A stretch of 64,000 nucleotides of DNA from Timema cristinae (taxonomy: Eukaryota; Arthropoda; Insecta; Phasmatodea; Timematidae), in NCBI GenBank assembly GCA_039000515.1, contig JBCFYV010000559.1:1-64000 (forward strand), given 5' to 3'. The notes under the pieces are model-generated. The model saw only the letters and a program-made list of their open reading frames with translations, had not been told where the DNA came from and searched no databases. The number at the start of each line of letters is the position of its first letter. Position 1 is the first letter of the stretch. The position numbers and the translations under genes were made by a program. This document shows, piece after piece, positions 1 to 9,899 of this stretch.

Positions 1-1316
1 TTAATGAGCTCCTCGCAACCCGCTTTCGAGGGTTTAAACGCATTTATACGGATGGCTCAAAATGCGGGGCCTCCGTGGGATGTGCATTTGTTGTGGAAGG
101 ATCCAATTTTAAATTTGCTCTACCTGGTGAATCCAGTGTTTTTACGGCTGAACTATATGCCATTTTTAAATCTCTATGTTTTGTATATCGTGTCACAGTT
201 TTGTTCTCATCTGCACGGATTCCATGAGTGCTCTGTTGGCATTGTCCACACTCTACTCGTGGAATCCTCTCCTGCAGATGATTCACGAACAAATTTTAAA
301 AATTGATTCATTAAACACCCGGCTCGCCTTTTGCTGAATTCCTGGTCACGCCGGTCTTTCAGGAAATGAACTGGCTGACCAGGTGGCCAAGGAGGCAGCA
401 CGCCTGCCTCCTGAGGCGAGTCTGGGTGTCATGTTTTTAGACCTTAAGGGTTATGTTCGGCGTGGGGTCTTACGCACCTGGCACGAGCAGTGGGTCTCGG
501 CCCCTGCTCAGAACAAGCTGCGGTCCATCAGGGACGGTGTGTCGCGATGGCCCTCTTCTATACGAAAGTCTAGAAGAGAGGAGGTGATCGTGACGAGACT
601 CCGCCTCGGGCATACTTCATTGACCCATAGTTTTTTACTGAGAGGGGATCCACCTCCAGTGTGTGAACTTTGCGATGCTCCCCTTAGTGTGCACCACATT
701 TTGGTGGAGTGTCGCAGGTATGCCCCTATTCGCCTGGCCCTTGATTTTAAAGGTGACCTTCCTTTTTTATTACGCGACAGCGCTGAAGGAGTTATTTGTT
801 TACTCCATTTTATACGCCAGGCGAATCTTTTTAATGCCATTTGAGTCACTTTTATAAAGTGGCTCATCTGGATTTTATCTCATATTGAGACCTTTTTAAC
901 ATTTTAGTATACTTTAATGTGTTTGTTTTATCGTTTTATCCATGTTAACAAACTTTAATAAAATGACTATTTTAACATGTTAGTATTGTCTTTTTAACTA
1001 ATATATTGTTTTAATATGTTTTTTTTTATTTATTAGAGTGATACACCTGTGGTTTTTTTTAGCAGGTTTTTCACTCAATTGTACTTTGAGCCCATTTGAG
1101 TACTCCTATGGAGTGCCTCAAATGGTTTTTTTTTCTCATATTGAGAACCATTCCTTTTATATTGTTTTTTTATATTGTCACTTCACCTTTTTATATAAAC
1201 AGGTGGATATTCTGTCTCTCTCCTATGGAGATTTTACTATGTACCTATACAATGCTAAGGCCCTAATGACCTCATTGTGTCGATGGGCCTCTAAACACAA
1301 ATAATAATAATAATAA
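1..1316 (+). mobile_element. I-like LINE copy A, 3' part
   Basis: The 3' quarter of an I-clade non-LTR retrotransposon, cut by the window start. It aligns base by base with the RNase H, C-terminal and 3' UTR parts of copy D (from about 25439) and ends in a (TAA)n run at about 1300-1316. The 3' UTR (845-1299) keeps the hairpin series seen in the other copies, including CTCC-TAT-GGAG stems near 1107-1120 and 1220-1232. Its sequence is closest to copy D. The left boundary lies outside the window. Confidence 0.9.
2..844 (+). pseudogene. ORF2 remnant of copy A: RNase H and C-terminal domain
   Basis: This is the C-terminal end of ORF2. The RNase H part shows YTDGS near 46-60, the ELYAI helix near 152-166, and a retained TDS aspartate codon at 218-220. 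Against copy C a small deletion just after the FVYR segment (about 188-200) shifts the frame, and the tryptophan codon before the IPGH motif is TGA (about 335). From 383 the frame is open again through the C-terminal domain. It contains a C-x2-C-x7-H-x4-C motif (CELCDAPLSVHHILVEC) and ends at TGA 842-844. RNase H would remove RNA from the RNA:DNA hybrid during reverse transcription. The frameshift and nonsense codon make it inactive. Confidence 0.85.
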
Positions 1317-1344
1317 CTACTATTTAAGCTATCTACTGTTGATA

Positions 1345-2232
1345 TAAAATTACGGGTTAGGTTTAATAACACCTTGTCCAATGATATTATTCAAGAAGAT
1401 GGGGTACCTCAGGGTAGTATTTTAAACTGTACGTTGTTCGCTATGACAATACATATAGTAGCCCCATGGCTTCTTTGGTGCTGACTGACAGCTCACAGCT
1501 GACTTCTGACAGTCAAAATTTAGGTACATACCTAAATAAATGTTTTTGCAGATCATCTGGTTCGGCGTAGGGATACGTAATCTGGTCTGGTATCTTTTTA
1601 AAGCTGTCAGCTGTCAGTCAGCACCAAAAAAGCCATGGGGCTACTGTAGCATTGTGGACATTGCGCGCTTAAATGCCCGTTCAAGTATCCATAAGGCTGA
1701 CCGAGTCTAGTATGAAACCAAATGGCTTAGTACAAGGCCGGTTGGGATCCGGATGCTATCGGTCCTCGACACGTGTGGGATAGTCCTGCCAAAGGCTTTC
1801 CTCACATATCCAGGCTGAGCTTCTCCCTGGAAGATACGCCTGCCTCAAGGTCATCTTGATCTTTCCAAGTTCCCTAAAGGGACAAGACCTTAAATGAGCT
1901 CCTCTCCACTATCTTTCAGTTATTTAAGTGCATCTACACGGAGGATTCGAAATCTGAAGCCTACGTACTCGTGCATATGACATGAGCAAAATTTTAAATT
2001 GGGTTCGTTAAACACCCGGTTCGGCTTCTGCTGGATTCCTGTTCACACTGGTCTTTAAAGAAATGAACTGGCTACCAAGGAAGCAGTTCATCTCCCTCCT
2101 GAGGCGAATCTGGGTGTCATGTTTTTAGATCTAAAGGGCTATGTTTGGCGTGGGGTGTTACGCACCTGGGATGAGTAGTGTGGTTCTACCCCTGCTCAGA
2201 ACAAACTGCGGTCCATTAAGGATGCTCAATTT
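1345..2232 (+). mobile_element. I-like LINE fragment B (heavily decayed)
   Basis: A second, older copy follows the tail of copy A by about 30 bases. It starts in the RT region (matching 17300 of copy C, the segment before the PQG motif), loses several blocks, then resumes in the region after RT and in RNase H. It stops in the domain equivalent to 18790-18840. Many stops and indels are present and no reading frame survives. A 191-bp MITE sits inside it at 1456-1646. Copy A may have inserted into or beside B. Confidence 0.8.
1456..1646. mobile_element. MITE with about 40-bp inverted ends and TA target duplication
   Basis: A 191-bp insertion inside LINE fragment B. The left end reads TAGTAGCCCCATGGC and the right end is its inverted partner (GCCATGGGGCTACTG). 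The pairing continues inward through GGTGCTGACTGACAGCT and its complement. It is flanked by TA at 1454-1455 and 1647-1648, and the intact LINE (copy D near 24543) shows one uninterrupted TA-containing site. There is no coding capacity. The TA duplication and CAGTAG-type ends suggest a Tc1/mariner-type non-autonomous element; family assignment is inference. Confidence 0.8.
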
Positions 2233-2249
2233 AAGTGTTACCTTCTTCG

Positions 2250-2512
2250 GTGGCCGTGTGGTCTTAAGGCGTCATTATCTCAATTGGCTAGACCTCTGAT
2301 GATGGGGAGATCGGGGTTTGAATCCCGCTCGTGGGTATTCTGGGTGTTTTTTCCAAAATTGTTTTTCACTCTCCCCCCACTCAAATGCTGGTCCACTTGT
2401 TCTAAAATTCAGTATTTCTTATCCCTAACTCATTAGCCTAATTAGTAGGCCTGCACATGTGTATACCCTGAACAGCTAGTAAAACGCGGGGCTAAAAACA
2501 TAATTATTATTT
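2250..2512 (+). mobile_element. tRNA-derived SINE
   Basis: The head resembles a tRNA promoter region: a box A-like GTGGTCTTAAGGCGTC near 2267 and a box B-like GGGTTTGAATCCC near 2311. The body follows and the 3' end reads AAAACGCGGGGCTAAAAA, matching the GACGCGGTGCTAATAATAA ends of SINEs at 39845 and 58305. The tail is short and A/T-rich. SINEs are transcribed by RNA polymerase III and mobilised by a partner LINE. Confidence 0.75.
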
Positions 2513-2514
2513 CC

Positions 2515-3645
2515 CTGAAATAATTTTTTATATATTTTGTCTGCTTTCACTTTAATGTAAGGCTCATTTCATTTCAATATGTCGCATCCATATGTCATTT
2601 TTTAAACCTCTCAAGTCAACATACCTCTGTCAAGATGTCGTTAAACTATAGGAGTTTTTTGGTAAGAATAAATTCTTAGCAATTATTTAATTTCTTTAAG
2701 CTTAACTTTGTTAACATTTCGCTATTTTATTACTATTGATATTATATATCAAATGTGACAGCTTCAGATCACTGTATCTGACGTATGAATATATGAACAC
2801 GATCTATTAGCTTTTTTAGAAGTCATATCAGGTTCTCCCTATGATAATTTGATTGAAAGGGCTTGCTGTACGCAACATTAAGGGCAGTCAGCAACCATTT
2901 AATCGCCAGTGCACTCGGACAGACTCAAACATGGGAAGTACTATCATTACAGACAATTTTGGTTGACTTTAAAAAATTGAGTATGTTGACATTTTTTAGT
3001 TTCCGCAGCAAAAAGTAATCTAAGTTATCTAAACAAATCAATGTGTTGCATCTAGGCCATTAAAAATTTGATAAAATAAAGTTTCCGGGCCGCGCCTATC
3101 CTAAATGCGTTCTAAACGTTTCTTTAGATTGTGTATACCTGAAGTAAACTATATCTTTACAGCTTAATGATAGTTTTGAAAGCCTCCATAAGTTTCTTAA
3201 TGCGCGTTTTGACGCTTCGAACTAGATCGAATGATTACAAAATCGAAAATAAGTCGAAAGTATAAATATCCTTTCTGCATAGTCGCTCGGAAAACGTTTT
3301 GTCTTCGACTAAAGACTAATCTACTTTTTTTATGTCGACTGATAACATAACTCCCGCGACACTCCAATCGAATCGTTTGAGGATATCAAGAATGAGTTAA
3401 CATTAAATACATATTTTTAATGGTTGAGTAAGTGGACATTCTATTTTAATCTTGATTATATTCGAATCGAAGCATATAAACAAACTACGCTTTCAATTTA
3501 ATTAGAAACTCTCCAACGGTTCGACTTATAATCCAATTAAGATATTAAGAAATATTTGTTTAGTTACAAAAGTAACTAAAACAACTTTCATATATTCGTA
3601 CGTCAGGTCATGTACTCTGCAGCTGTCACTTTTCTTATATTTTAT
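2515..3645. other. AT-rich stretch without recognised features
   Basis: No ORF with recognisable content, no SINE head and no obvious terminal repeats. Probably old repeat or intergenic DNA. Confidence 0.5.
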
Positions 3646-3649
3646 CAAT

Positions 3650-3722
3650 ACAGTAAACCCTTGATTTTACGGACTAAGTGGGGGCAAAGCCTGTAGGTAA
3701 AATCAGAAAGTCCGTAAAACTG
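3650..3722. repeat. Pogo/Tigger-like terminal hairpin
   Basis: It begins CAGTAAACCCTTGATTTT and contains an inverted pair TTTTACGGACT / AGTCCGTAAAA about 45 bases apart. This is the usual look of a pogo/Tigger terminus followed by its subterminal inverted repeat. No opposite end or transposase was found nearby, so it may be a solo terminus or MITE remnant. Confidence 0.45.
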
Positions 3723-3942
3723 GGGTGAAAAATTTAGTGATTTGAAAAATACAAGTAAAAAATATATTTATTTGTTTGCGTTAGTATTGCATTTTCATTA
3801 CAATGAGGTAAGTAAAAATTAATAATATACACATTAAAAATAGCAGTGCAGTCTGTCTTTGCATTTAATTTTTCTTCGGAGTTAAAAAAGCAAAAACTTA
3901 AAGAAGAAAATTATGACAAATTTGTTAAACTGTGTGAAACAA

Positions 3943-4057
3943 TGTGGTAAAAATAATATGATTATGTATAATTCTTAAACTTATATGGTATGAATAAATG
4001 AATTTAATTTAATTTATATATATTGGTTTAGTATTGTTGGGTGCCAACTACCAACCC
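3943..4057 (+). repeat. Dispersed repeat, also at 35518-35635
   Basis: About 115 bases shared in direct orientation with 35518-35635: the blocks GATTATGTATAATT, AAACTTATATGGT and GCCAACTACCAACCC occur in the same order and spacing. It has no coding capacity. The family is not recognised. Confidence 0.7.
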
Positions 4058-4084
4058 CTTTTATTTTTCTGAGGTAGGTGGATT

Positions 4085-4168
4085 TTTTTATTAAATAAAT
4101 TTATCCATAGGAACTGCTCAGCGGTAAGACGAAAAACTCCTCTCTCAAGACCTCTGGACTTTACCTAA
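4085..4168 (-). repeat. Dispersed repeat, inverted partner at 44425-44510
   Basis: The reverse complement matches 44425-44510 over about 85 bases, including AGGTAAAGTC, TTGAGAGA, TCGTCTTACCGCTGAGCAGT and GGATAAAT. The family is not recognised. Confidence 0.65.
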
Positions 4169-4169
4169 A

Positions 4170-5238
4170 CTTTTAACTTAAGTTGGACACTTACAACTAA
4201 GTACTTCCTGTAGCAGATTATTATTATTATTGCCCTGGACATCCAATCTACTGAAAATATCTGTACATGGGATGCAATGTTCAAAAACACAATGTACATT
4301 AATATGATGGAATAAAAAAATAAATTACACATGGACATTAATAGTATGTTAGTTAGTAATTGTGGCCTTTCTCTCCAAAACTCACTATCTCAAAAAAAGT
4401 AAATTTTTCAGGAGAGGCAATTTTCTACTGGGAATATCACAACGGTCATATAGGTTTAGTTTTAATTTAATGTGTCAATACAGATAATTTTAGTATACTC
4501 TAGGCATTTTCATTGCTGGCATCCATTTATAATCTGATCTTGCCTAAAATAACTATTTCCAGGAAATGGTGCGTTATGATTAAAATTTTTATTTTTATAT
4601 AAACTTTCGGAACATATTAGTTCTAGGACAATCTCATATAAATTTAGGTTAAGGATTTACATACTTTTCATAATAGAAACATATTAATTCTAACCCTATA
4701 ATAACTGCATAGCACTACAGTAGAAATTTAAAGATATTAGAAGGAGGGTATTAACATAAAATATTACAAAATACTTATTAAACAGTTTTTAGACTTTCTC
4801 TTCTCTCTTACCCATATTTTATCCTATTAAATGTGTTTATCAAATACATATTTAATGCACTTATATAGTATATTCATCATATTCCATGTAATTTTCATCA
4901 TTTTCACTAAAGTTATTATAGTTTATATGTCATTATAAAACTATTTAGCCTCATCTGGAATTTCAAAAAATTTCAGCAATTTTCCCACGTCAATTCTTTT
5001 TTGATTCTTTTATGTGGCTTTGTTTAGGTAAAGGACTAATATTTAAACTCTAAACACTTTTATCTTTTCTGAGGACAGACACACACTAACAGGCGAATCA
5101 GTATAAGATTGTGACACACCAACAGTTGTTTTACCCTTTATGTATGTAAAAACCTTTTGCTCAGTACTCTTAAATGGCAGTAAAGTTTTCATTACTTTCT
5201 TAATAGAATCTTTATAGTCCATAAAAGTGAAGCCATTT
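4170..5238. other. AT-rich stretch without recognised features
   Basis: Only a short ATT microsatellite near 4220. No supported gene or element end. Confidence 0.5.
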
Positions 5239-5239
5239 C

Positions 5240-6096
5240 CTAAAAACCTTTACTATTGCATATTTTGTGGTATTCATTAGGTGATAGAATTTCTTTTTCC
5301 TTCTTTATTTCCTTTTCTATTCGCCCAAATATCCGGTCTGCTGGTATGTAGCTGTCTCCTCTAACTAGGAAATAGTGGTCAATTTTTTTGAATTATTTGA
5401 CTTGTTAATAAAGCTCAAAAGTAATTCCATTATGTACATCATTTTATTTTGGGCTGAGCATGAATCTGAAAATAGGCGAAGAGTGTTAGGTGGCGACACG
5501 GTATCTTTATATCTTTCTTCTAGTAATACCAAAAGGTCATACAGACATGAACCTACTTCATTAGGTCCCCTACCTATTTCAGTCTCACACCATGTATATA
5601 CATTATTATCATGTCCATTATTATCACAGCAGATAACGAAATTGAGGTTATATAACCAAACTTGGCGAGAGTAAAATGTATCAGTAACATTGAGTTTTGG
5701 TAAAGGCTGATATTGCATCGTGTCGAAATACACAGATACTGTACCAGGATCTATCTCTCTCATTAACTGAAAACACTTTCTAGCTGTAGTCTTATGAAAG
5801 GCATACTGCCCCCGAAGATTTGCTTTCTTTACTGGATATGATTCCCTATTCAAATCTACTTTCATTTCTGTACAAAAGCTACATACATCTTGTCGAGGAT
5901 GGTCAAAACTAAGATTGAAATTATTTACAAAAATTGAATAATATTTACTATAGAAAGCAATAGGTCGATGTTCAGAAATCCTCTTTCTTTTCCACATTTG
6001 CCACTTTATTTTTGATGAGAGTTCAAGATGTAGGTAGCTTCTGGTATTCCCTTTGATACTGTGACTGCCCTCTGGTTTGGCAGAGCGTACCTGCAA
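5240..6096 (-). pseudogene. DUF7869-like, possibly transposon-derived protein (broken)
   Basis: The minus strand encodes about 240 residues resembling a family of uncharacterised insect proteins (DUF7869 type) abundant in repeat-rich genomes. Visible landmarks are FNLSFDHPRQDVCSFC (a Cys pair after a basic segment), VYFDTMQYQPLPKLNVTDTF, NNVYTWCE and RLFSDSCSAQNKMMYIM. The last resembles the acidic core of an RNase H-like fold. The frame ends at TAG near 5365, but a shift of one base lets it continue with VRGDSYIPADRIFGRIEKEI to another stop at 5240-5242, so there is a frameshift close to the end. No ATG opens the frame: an in-frame TGA lies just upstream of 6096. The family name is from memory; the function is unknown. 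Confidence 0.55.
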
Positions 6097-6145
6097 GTGG
6101 GATCGTCATATCTTTGAGTATGGCGTAGAATCTCACTTCACTTGC

Positions 6146-6628
6146 TCAATAAGCGAAGTGTATAGGTGCTTCAACAATAACAAATCGGGTGATAGGGTTT
6201 AATTGGCCTCTTGCTTCCACATCCTCTTCATCCACTGATATAGTGGGTCCATCTTCTCCAGACGGCAAGAACGAATAAATCATCGAGCAGAAGTCTCGGG
6301 GGCCAACAGCTAGTAGTAGTTGCCTATATTCCTCCCCGGCGAAACTGATTGGACCGTGGATGGCGTACACATATCCGTCTCTGATAAAGGAGGTTGAGTT
6401 GGCCATGAACTCGTGTGGAGCTATTCCTCTAAGCCATAGTTGGCTGGTGATAATCACCAGGCTCTCTCCCGTGAAGCTCCTCACAAAGGAAAGGAGATCC
6501 GACATGTCAGTGAAGCACCACCATGGTGCTTGGTGGGGCACAATGAGTGCTGCATCAGCCCCTAACTGGACCTGTAGAGCAGCCATATCAAAGGCTATAG
6601 GTGAGCCTATTGGCAGGTGGGCTGGCAT
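6146..6628 (-). CDS. Unrecognised 160-residue ORF beside integrase remnant
   Basis: An uninterrupted minus-strand frame that I do not recognise. It is rich in hydrophobic and aromatic residues early (QAPWWCFTDMSDLLSFV), has an LVIITSQLWLRG segment and an acidic SVDEEDVEARG stretch near the C-terminus. There is no signal peptide or clear membrane helix and no zinc motif. It lies just downstream of the integrase zinc-binding fragment on the same strand, so it could belong to the same LTR element, but no LTR-element family is visible in it. Codon use looks more GC-rich than its surroundings. Real coding status is uncertain. Confidence 0.35.
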   Translation of the reverse strand: MPAHLPIGSPIAFDMAALQVQLGADAALIVPHQAPWWCFTDMSDLLSFVRSFTGESLVIITSQLWLRGIAPHEFMANSTSFIRDGYVYAIHGPISFAGEEYRQLLLAVGPRDFCSMIYSFLPSGEDGPTISVDEEDVEARGQLNPITRFVIVEAPIHFAY

Positions 6629-6653
6629 CCTGGTGGTTGTGGTCTGGGGTTGA

Positions 6654-6920
6654 TTAGGAGGAGATGGATGAAGTGAAGAAAAAGTAATTTCTTATTGGAG
6701 CCGCCCTCTCACCGACCCTTAACTTCTGTAGTGGTGCCTTAGCTATTATTTGAGTTTTGCTAGCCGCACAATCAGGACATTGCTGGACCCACGCTGTGGT
6801 GTCTCGACGGAGATCCGGCCAATAGAACCGTGAGTGGACCTTTTCAACTGTCTTGTGAATACCTAACACCCAGGAGCATGGGCAGAGGATCAGTTGGCGA
6901 AAGAAAGCGCCGAATACCAA
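6654..6920 (-). pseudogene. Ty3/gypsy integrase H2C2 zinc-binding fragment
   Basis: The minus strand carries LGIHKTVEKVHSRFYWP, then DLRRDTTAWVQQCPDCAASK: the integrase N-terminal zinc-binding signature of Ty3/gypsy elements, with the spacing from the second histidine to the Cys pair intact. The usual first histidine, a few residues before LGIHKT, is not visible because the preceding segment reads PCSWV. The catalytic DDE core does not follow; after about 40 residues the frame becomes unrelated. It is a scrap of pol, truncated on both sides. Confidence 0.7.
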
Positions 6921-6959
6921 CGATCTATAATCACTCGAGGTATTGAGCTCATAAAGTCA

Positions 6960-7600
6960 GCACTCAACACCAGGTATGAGGGGCCTGAGGGTGGTAGCTG
7001 ATGCAAACATTGACAACAATGTGCGTGTCCAACTAGTCAATGCTGCTGTTCAATGGCGGGCCACTGTGGACACAGCAATCCAACGGTTATCACTCTGGAC
7101 AGAAGCCCTGCCAGACGCGCCCCGAGCATCTCAACGTGTGATAAGACAGGGTTACTGAGCAACTAACCGCCGTGATGAATCTTGTAGCAACCGGCCCACT
7201 TGCAATGGAACACTAACTATACTAATCAAGAGCTATGCTAAATAGGTATATATGTTGGTGTCTATAAGCTATTGTGTTTTAATATTAAACTGTGAGTTTT
7301 GAATAGGGGAGGGAGAATTGTCCTGTTATAACGTTACCCCCTACCTGCTTGTTTGCAGTCAGTGCTTGTCACTACAATACTATAGTGACTCTTATTGCAC
7401 TTGTAGTTTTCTATGTCATCTTTGATGGATTTTGAAATTCTAATATCCTTAGGTTTTAAATGACTTCCTCCACGTTTCTCTCTTGGTGATTCTTGGGTCA
7501 GTCAGTATGTTTTCGTACTTTATTTATGCGGAAACGTGAAATAGCGGTGATGGATTCAAAATATTTGGCACATACCGGTATCTTTTCATCCTTTTATTTC
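6960..7600 (+). other. Possible LTR-element end: short ORF, polypurine tract, LTR start
   Basis: A 60-codon plus-strand frame (6976-7158) is not recognised. At about 7303-7317 a purine run (GGGGAGGGAGAA) is followed by TTGTCCTGTTATAACG, the arrangement of a polypurine tract followed by the start of a 3' LTR. Its orientation is opposite to the integrase fragment at 6654-6920, so they are not one intact element. The matching LTR was not found. Confidence 0.3.
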
Positions 7601-7621
7601 TAAGGTGGCAAGTCATTGTCA

Positions 7622-8310
7622 TTATAGGATTTCTTGACGATTTAGGTGTGTGTGTGTGTTTAAACTCTTAAACATTTTTCTTCTTAGTATTTCTGGTGTG
7701 TGGACATCAATGAAATTAAGAAGATACTTATCCTGATCAATCTTTGAAGTGTTTTTTATGAAGCTCATTAACAAATTGTTAATTTCAATCTCCGAAAGGG
7801 AGTGAATTCTGCCAAATTTGTTTTCATCATAATGGTTGAATAAAATTTTCCATTTTTTGGACTGTGCCATCACTTCTGTGCATCCATTTTTATAACTTCC
7901 CTTGACTTTATGACAAGATTTGACAGAATCAATATATTTTGTGTCTGCCTCCAAACTTATTTTTTACTCTTGGTGAGCTATGAGTGAATTAATATCAATA
8001 ATAGGCTTATCAAATTGCACTTCTTTAGGAACGTTAAGAGGCAAATCTTATTTACCATGACAAACGAGTTCTTGTTCTTCTAGGAGCACATCGACCTATA
8101 GCTTCGTCATTCATTTGTCCTGCTATTTGAGCTTCAGGAACATTTGAAGCAATTAATAATATATTTTGTGATAAATCTTCATTATTTTGATCTCTTACAT
8201 TAGGGTAACTTAATAAAATGGTTAATCAATTAGCTCTAATATAAATAGGCTTACCCCATTCTCAATCACTGGAAGAGAAACGTTTAATGGTACTTCTATT
8301 TTCGAAACAC
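7622..8310 (-). pseudogene. Downstream half of an unrecognised broken reading frame
   Basis: 7622-7954 is open on the minus strand for 110 residues (charged, with KKWKILFNHYDENK and an EIEINNLLMSFIKN helix). Upstream, 7960-8310 reads in a similar style (SNVPEAQIAGQMNDEAIGRC, VSKIEVPLNVSLPVIENGV) but with frame changes. It is the continuation, beyond the inserted 8313-9523 element, of the frame at 9526-9880. The family is not recognised; it may be transposon-derived. Confidence 0.4.
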
Positions 8311-8312
8311 TA

Positions 8313-9523
8313 CACCTAATTTCATAGCTGAGGGAACTGCATGTCTTATGGAGAAAAGATTTATCTTCGCTCTCTCTCTGTTACCGGTTGCCAAATTTTC
8401 TAGCTTTCTGTTGTTGGAATGTGAGGGGGGAGGGTTTACTTGGAAATCCCTCATTGTAAACAATGCGGCATGGGGTGGTTGGGGGTTCAATTGACAGGCA
8501 AAAGCATTTCCTATCGGTGTACAGCCTTTTCTAGAAACATTAACTCTTTCCACAATCGTAATTTTTTCAAGATTGAAGTTTATTAACGTTTCTCTATTCC
8601 CTCCGTAATTATGCTTAAAATATTTTATGTATAAAGCTTTTTTCCTCATAATTAATATACAAACAAATATATTACAACATGCATTTTATAATAAATGCTA
8701 TAAATTACATTCTTACTTGTTCTTAATCAGGTAACGGTACCACTCCTAGATCAGCATCACTATCATCATCTTCAGAGCTAGAGGAGCTGTCCTTCAAATT
8801 TATCACGACACTGTCATGCAGTTTTTCTATAAGCCCATATTTATCCAAACGCTTCATTTGAGTAGAGTTATTTCTTTTGATTGGTGTCAATAACTTTCCC
8901 TTAGTTTTGAATTCTTGTTTAATAGAGATTACTAACTTATAAGATACACCTGTAGCTTCTGCAGTTGCCATTGCTGCTTGAGTTACTGAACAAGTTCCGT
9001 CTTAACGAAAATAGTTGTAGACTCTTAACACCATTGCCATTTCTTTACTACTTAATATTTTCCTCTTGGAATGTAATTGTTTGTAACAAGCCGGAGATTC
9101 CATAATGTTTGTTATATCTTAATTGTTAACAATACACTATTATTCAAATAAATATATTAATATGCACGTACAACTATAGTTCCACAACCTTACGGTAAAA
9201 ATACAAAACACGCAACCAACACATACAGATACACACCAAATCTTAACGTGATCAATAACACATTATTCTACACAGAGTACTTATAAAATATGAGTGTTTA
9301 TTTAGTCAATGTTTTTGAGCTAGCTATTAGGAACACGAGACTCAGACTACTGTAACTTTACGACTGTGTTGGAGGAAGAAGCACCAAGTACTGACAACAA
9401 CGTCAGCCCAGCATTGCCAAATTTGATATACATTCGAAGGAAGACTGATCACGGAAAACAAAATAATGACAACGCTGTTGCTCAATAGTAAGCATGCAGT
9501 TCCCTCAGCAATGAAATTAGGTG
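8313..9523 (-). mobile_element. Tc1/IS630-like deletion derivative with 31-bp TIRs and TA duplication
   Basis: The left end (8313-8343, CACCTAATTTCATAGCTGAG...) and right end (9493-9523) are inverted repeats of 31 bases with one mismatch. TA flanks both ends (8311-8312, 9524-9525). Inside, a minus-strand frame encodes a helix-turn-helix and an acidic tail but no DDE core, so the 1.2-kb element would need a transposase in trans. TIR plus TA duplication fits the IS630-Tc1-mariner superfamily. It interrupts a minus-strand reading frame that can be followed on both sides. Confidence 0.8.
8723..9103 (-). pseudogene. Truncated Tc1/IS630-like transposase (HTH plus tail only)
   Basis: The frame opens at ATG 9101-9103 and reads SKRKILSSKEMAMVLRVYNY, an in-frame TAA, then AATAEATGVSYKLVISIKQE-type helix-turn-helix sequence. 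It ends with a Ser/Asp-rich tail (SSSSSEDDDSDADLG) and a stop at 8723-8725. Related insect transposases have about 300 catalytic residues between the HTH and this acidic tail; here they are absent, so the internal deletion joined the two ends in frame. The TAA (near 9002-9004) also breaks the HTH. Its 5' end faces the right TIR, the normal arrangement. Confidence 0.6.
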
Positions 9524-9525
9524 TA

Positions 9526-9880
9526 TACTATCCTTCAGAAACATCAAGGGCATGCATTTCATTTAGTCCTTCAGTGGGATATGCACTATCAGCCATTTCT
9601 ATAACACTACCGATATTAAAATAGTTTTCATTTTTTATAACACTTTTCCGATTACACTTCCTACACTTGTCCATCTAATAGACATAAATCCATAGAAATG
9701 TCATCATTTTCAATAATAGGTTTGTCTATGGAATTATTTGAAGCCCTTACATCATCATTAACACAGTCCTCTTCAGTTGTTTCAATAACTTGATTTTCTT
9801 TATCAGCCCTTGTAAAATCCTCTTCACACATATATAATATTGGTAGTGGTACAGGTGGTGTTTCGGTAACCTCTGAAATA
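9526..9880 (-). pseudogene. Upstream half of the split reading frame, with possible splice acceptor
   Basis: The minus strand shows an acidic segment (CEEDFTRADKENQVIETTEEDC, MDLCLLDGQV), a Cys pair (KCRKCNRKSV) and MADSAYPTEGLNEMHALDVS up to the TA at 9524-9525, with a frame change near 9672. Just upstream, AATTTATTTCAG followed by AGGTTACC at about 9875 looks like an intron acceptor. Removing the 8313-9523 element with one TA lets the same frame continue (one TAG) into 8310-8260. The product is not recognised. Confidence 0.4.
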
Positions 9881-9899
9881 AATTAATTAACATTATTGT

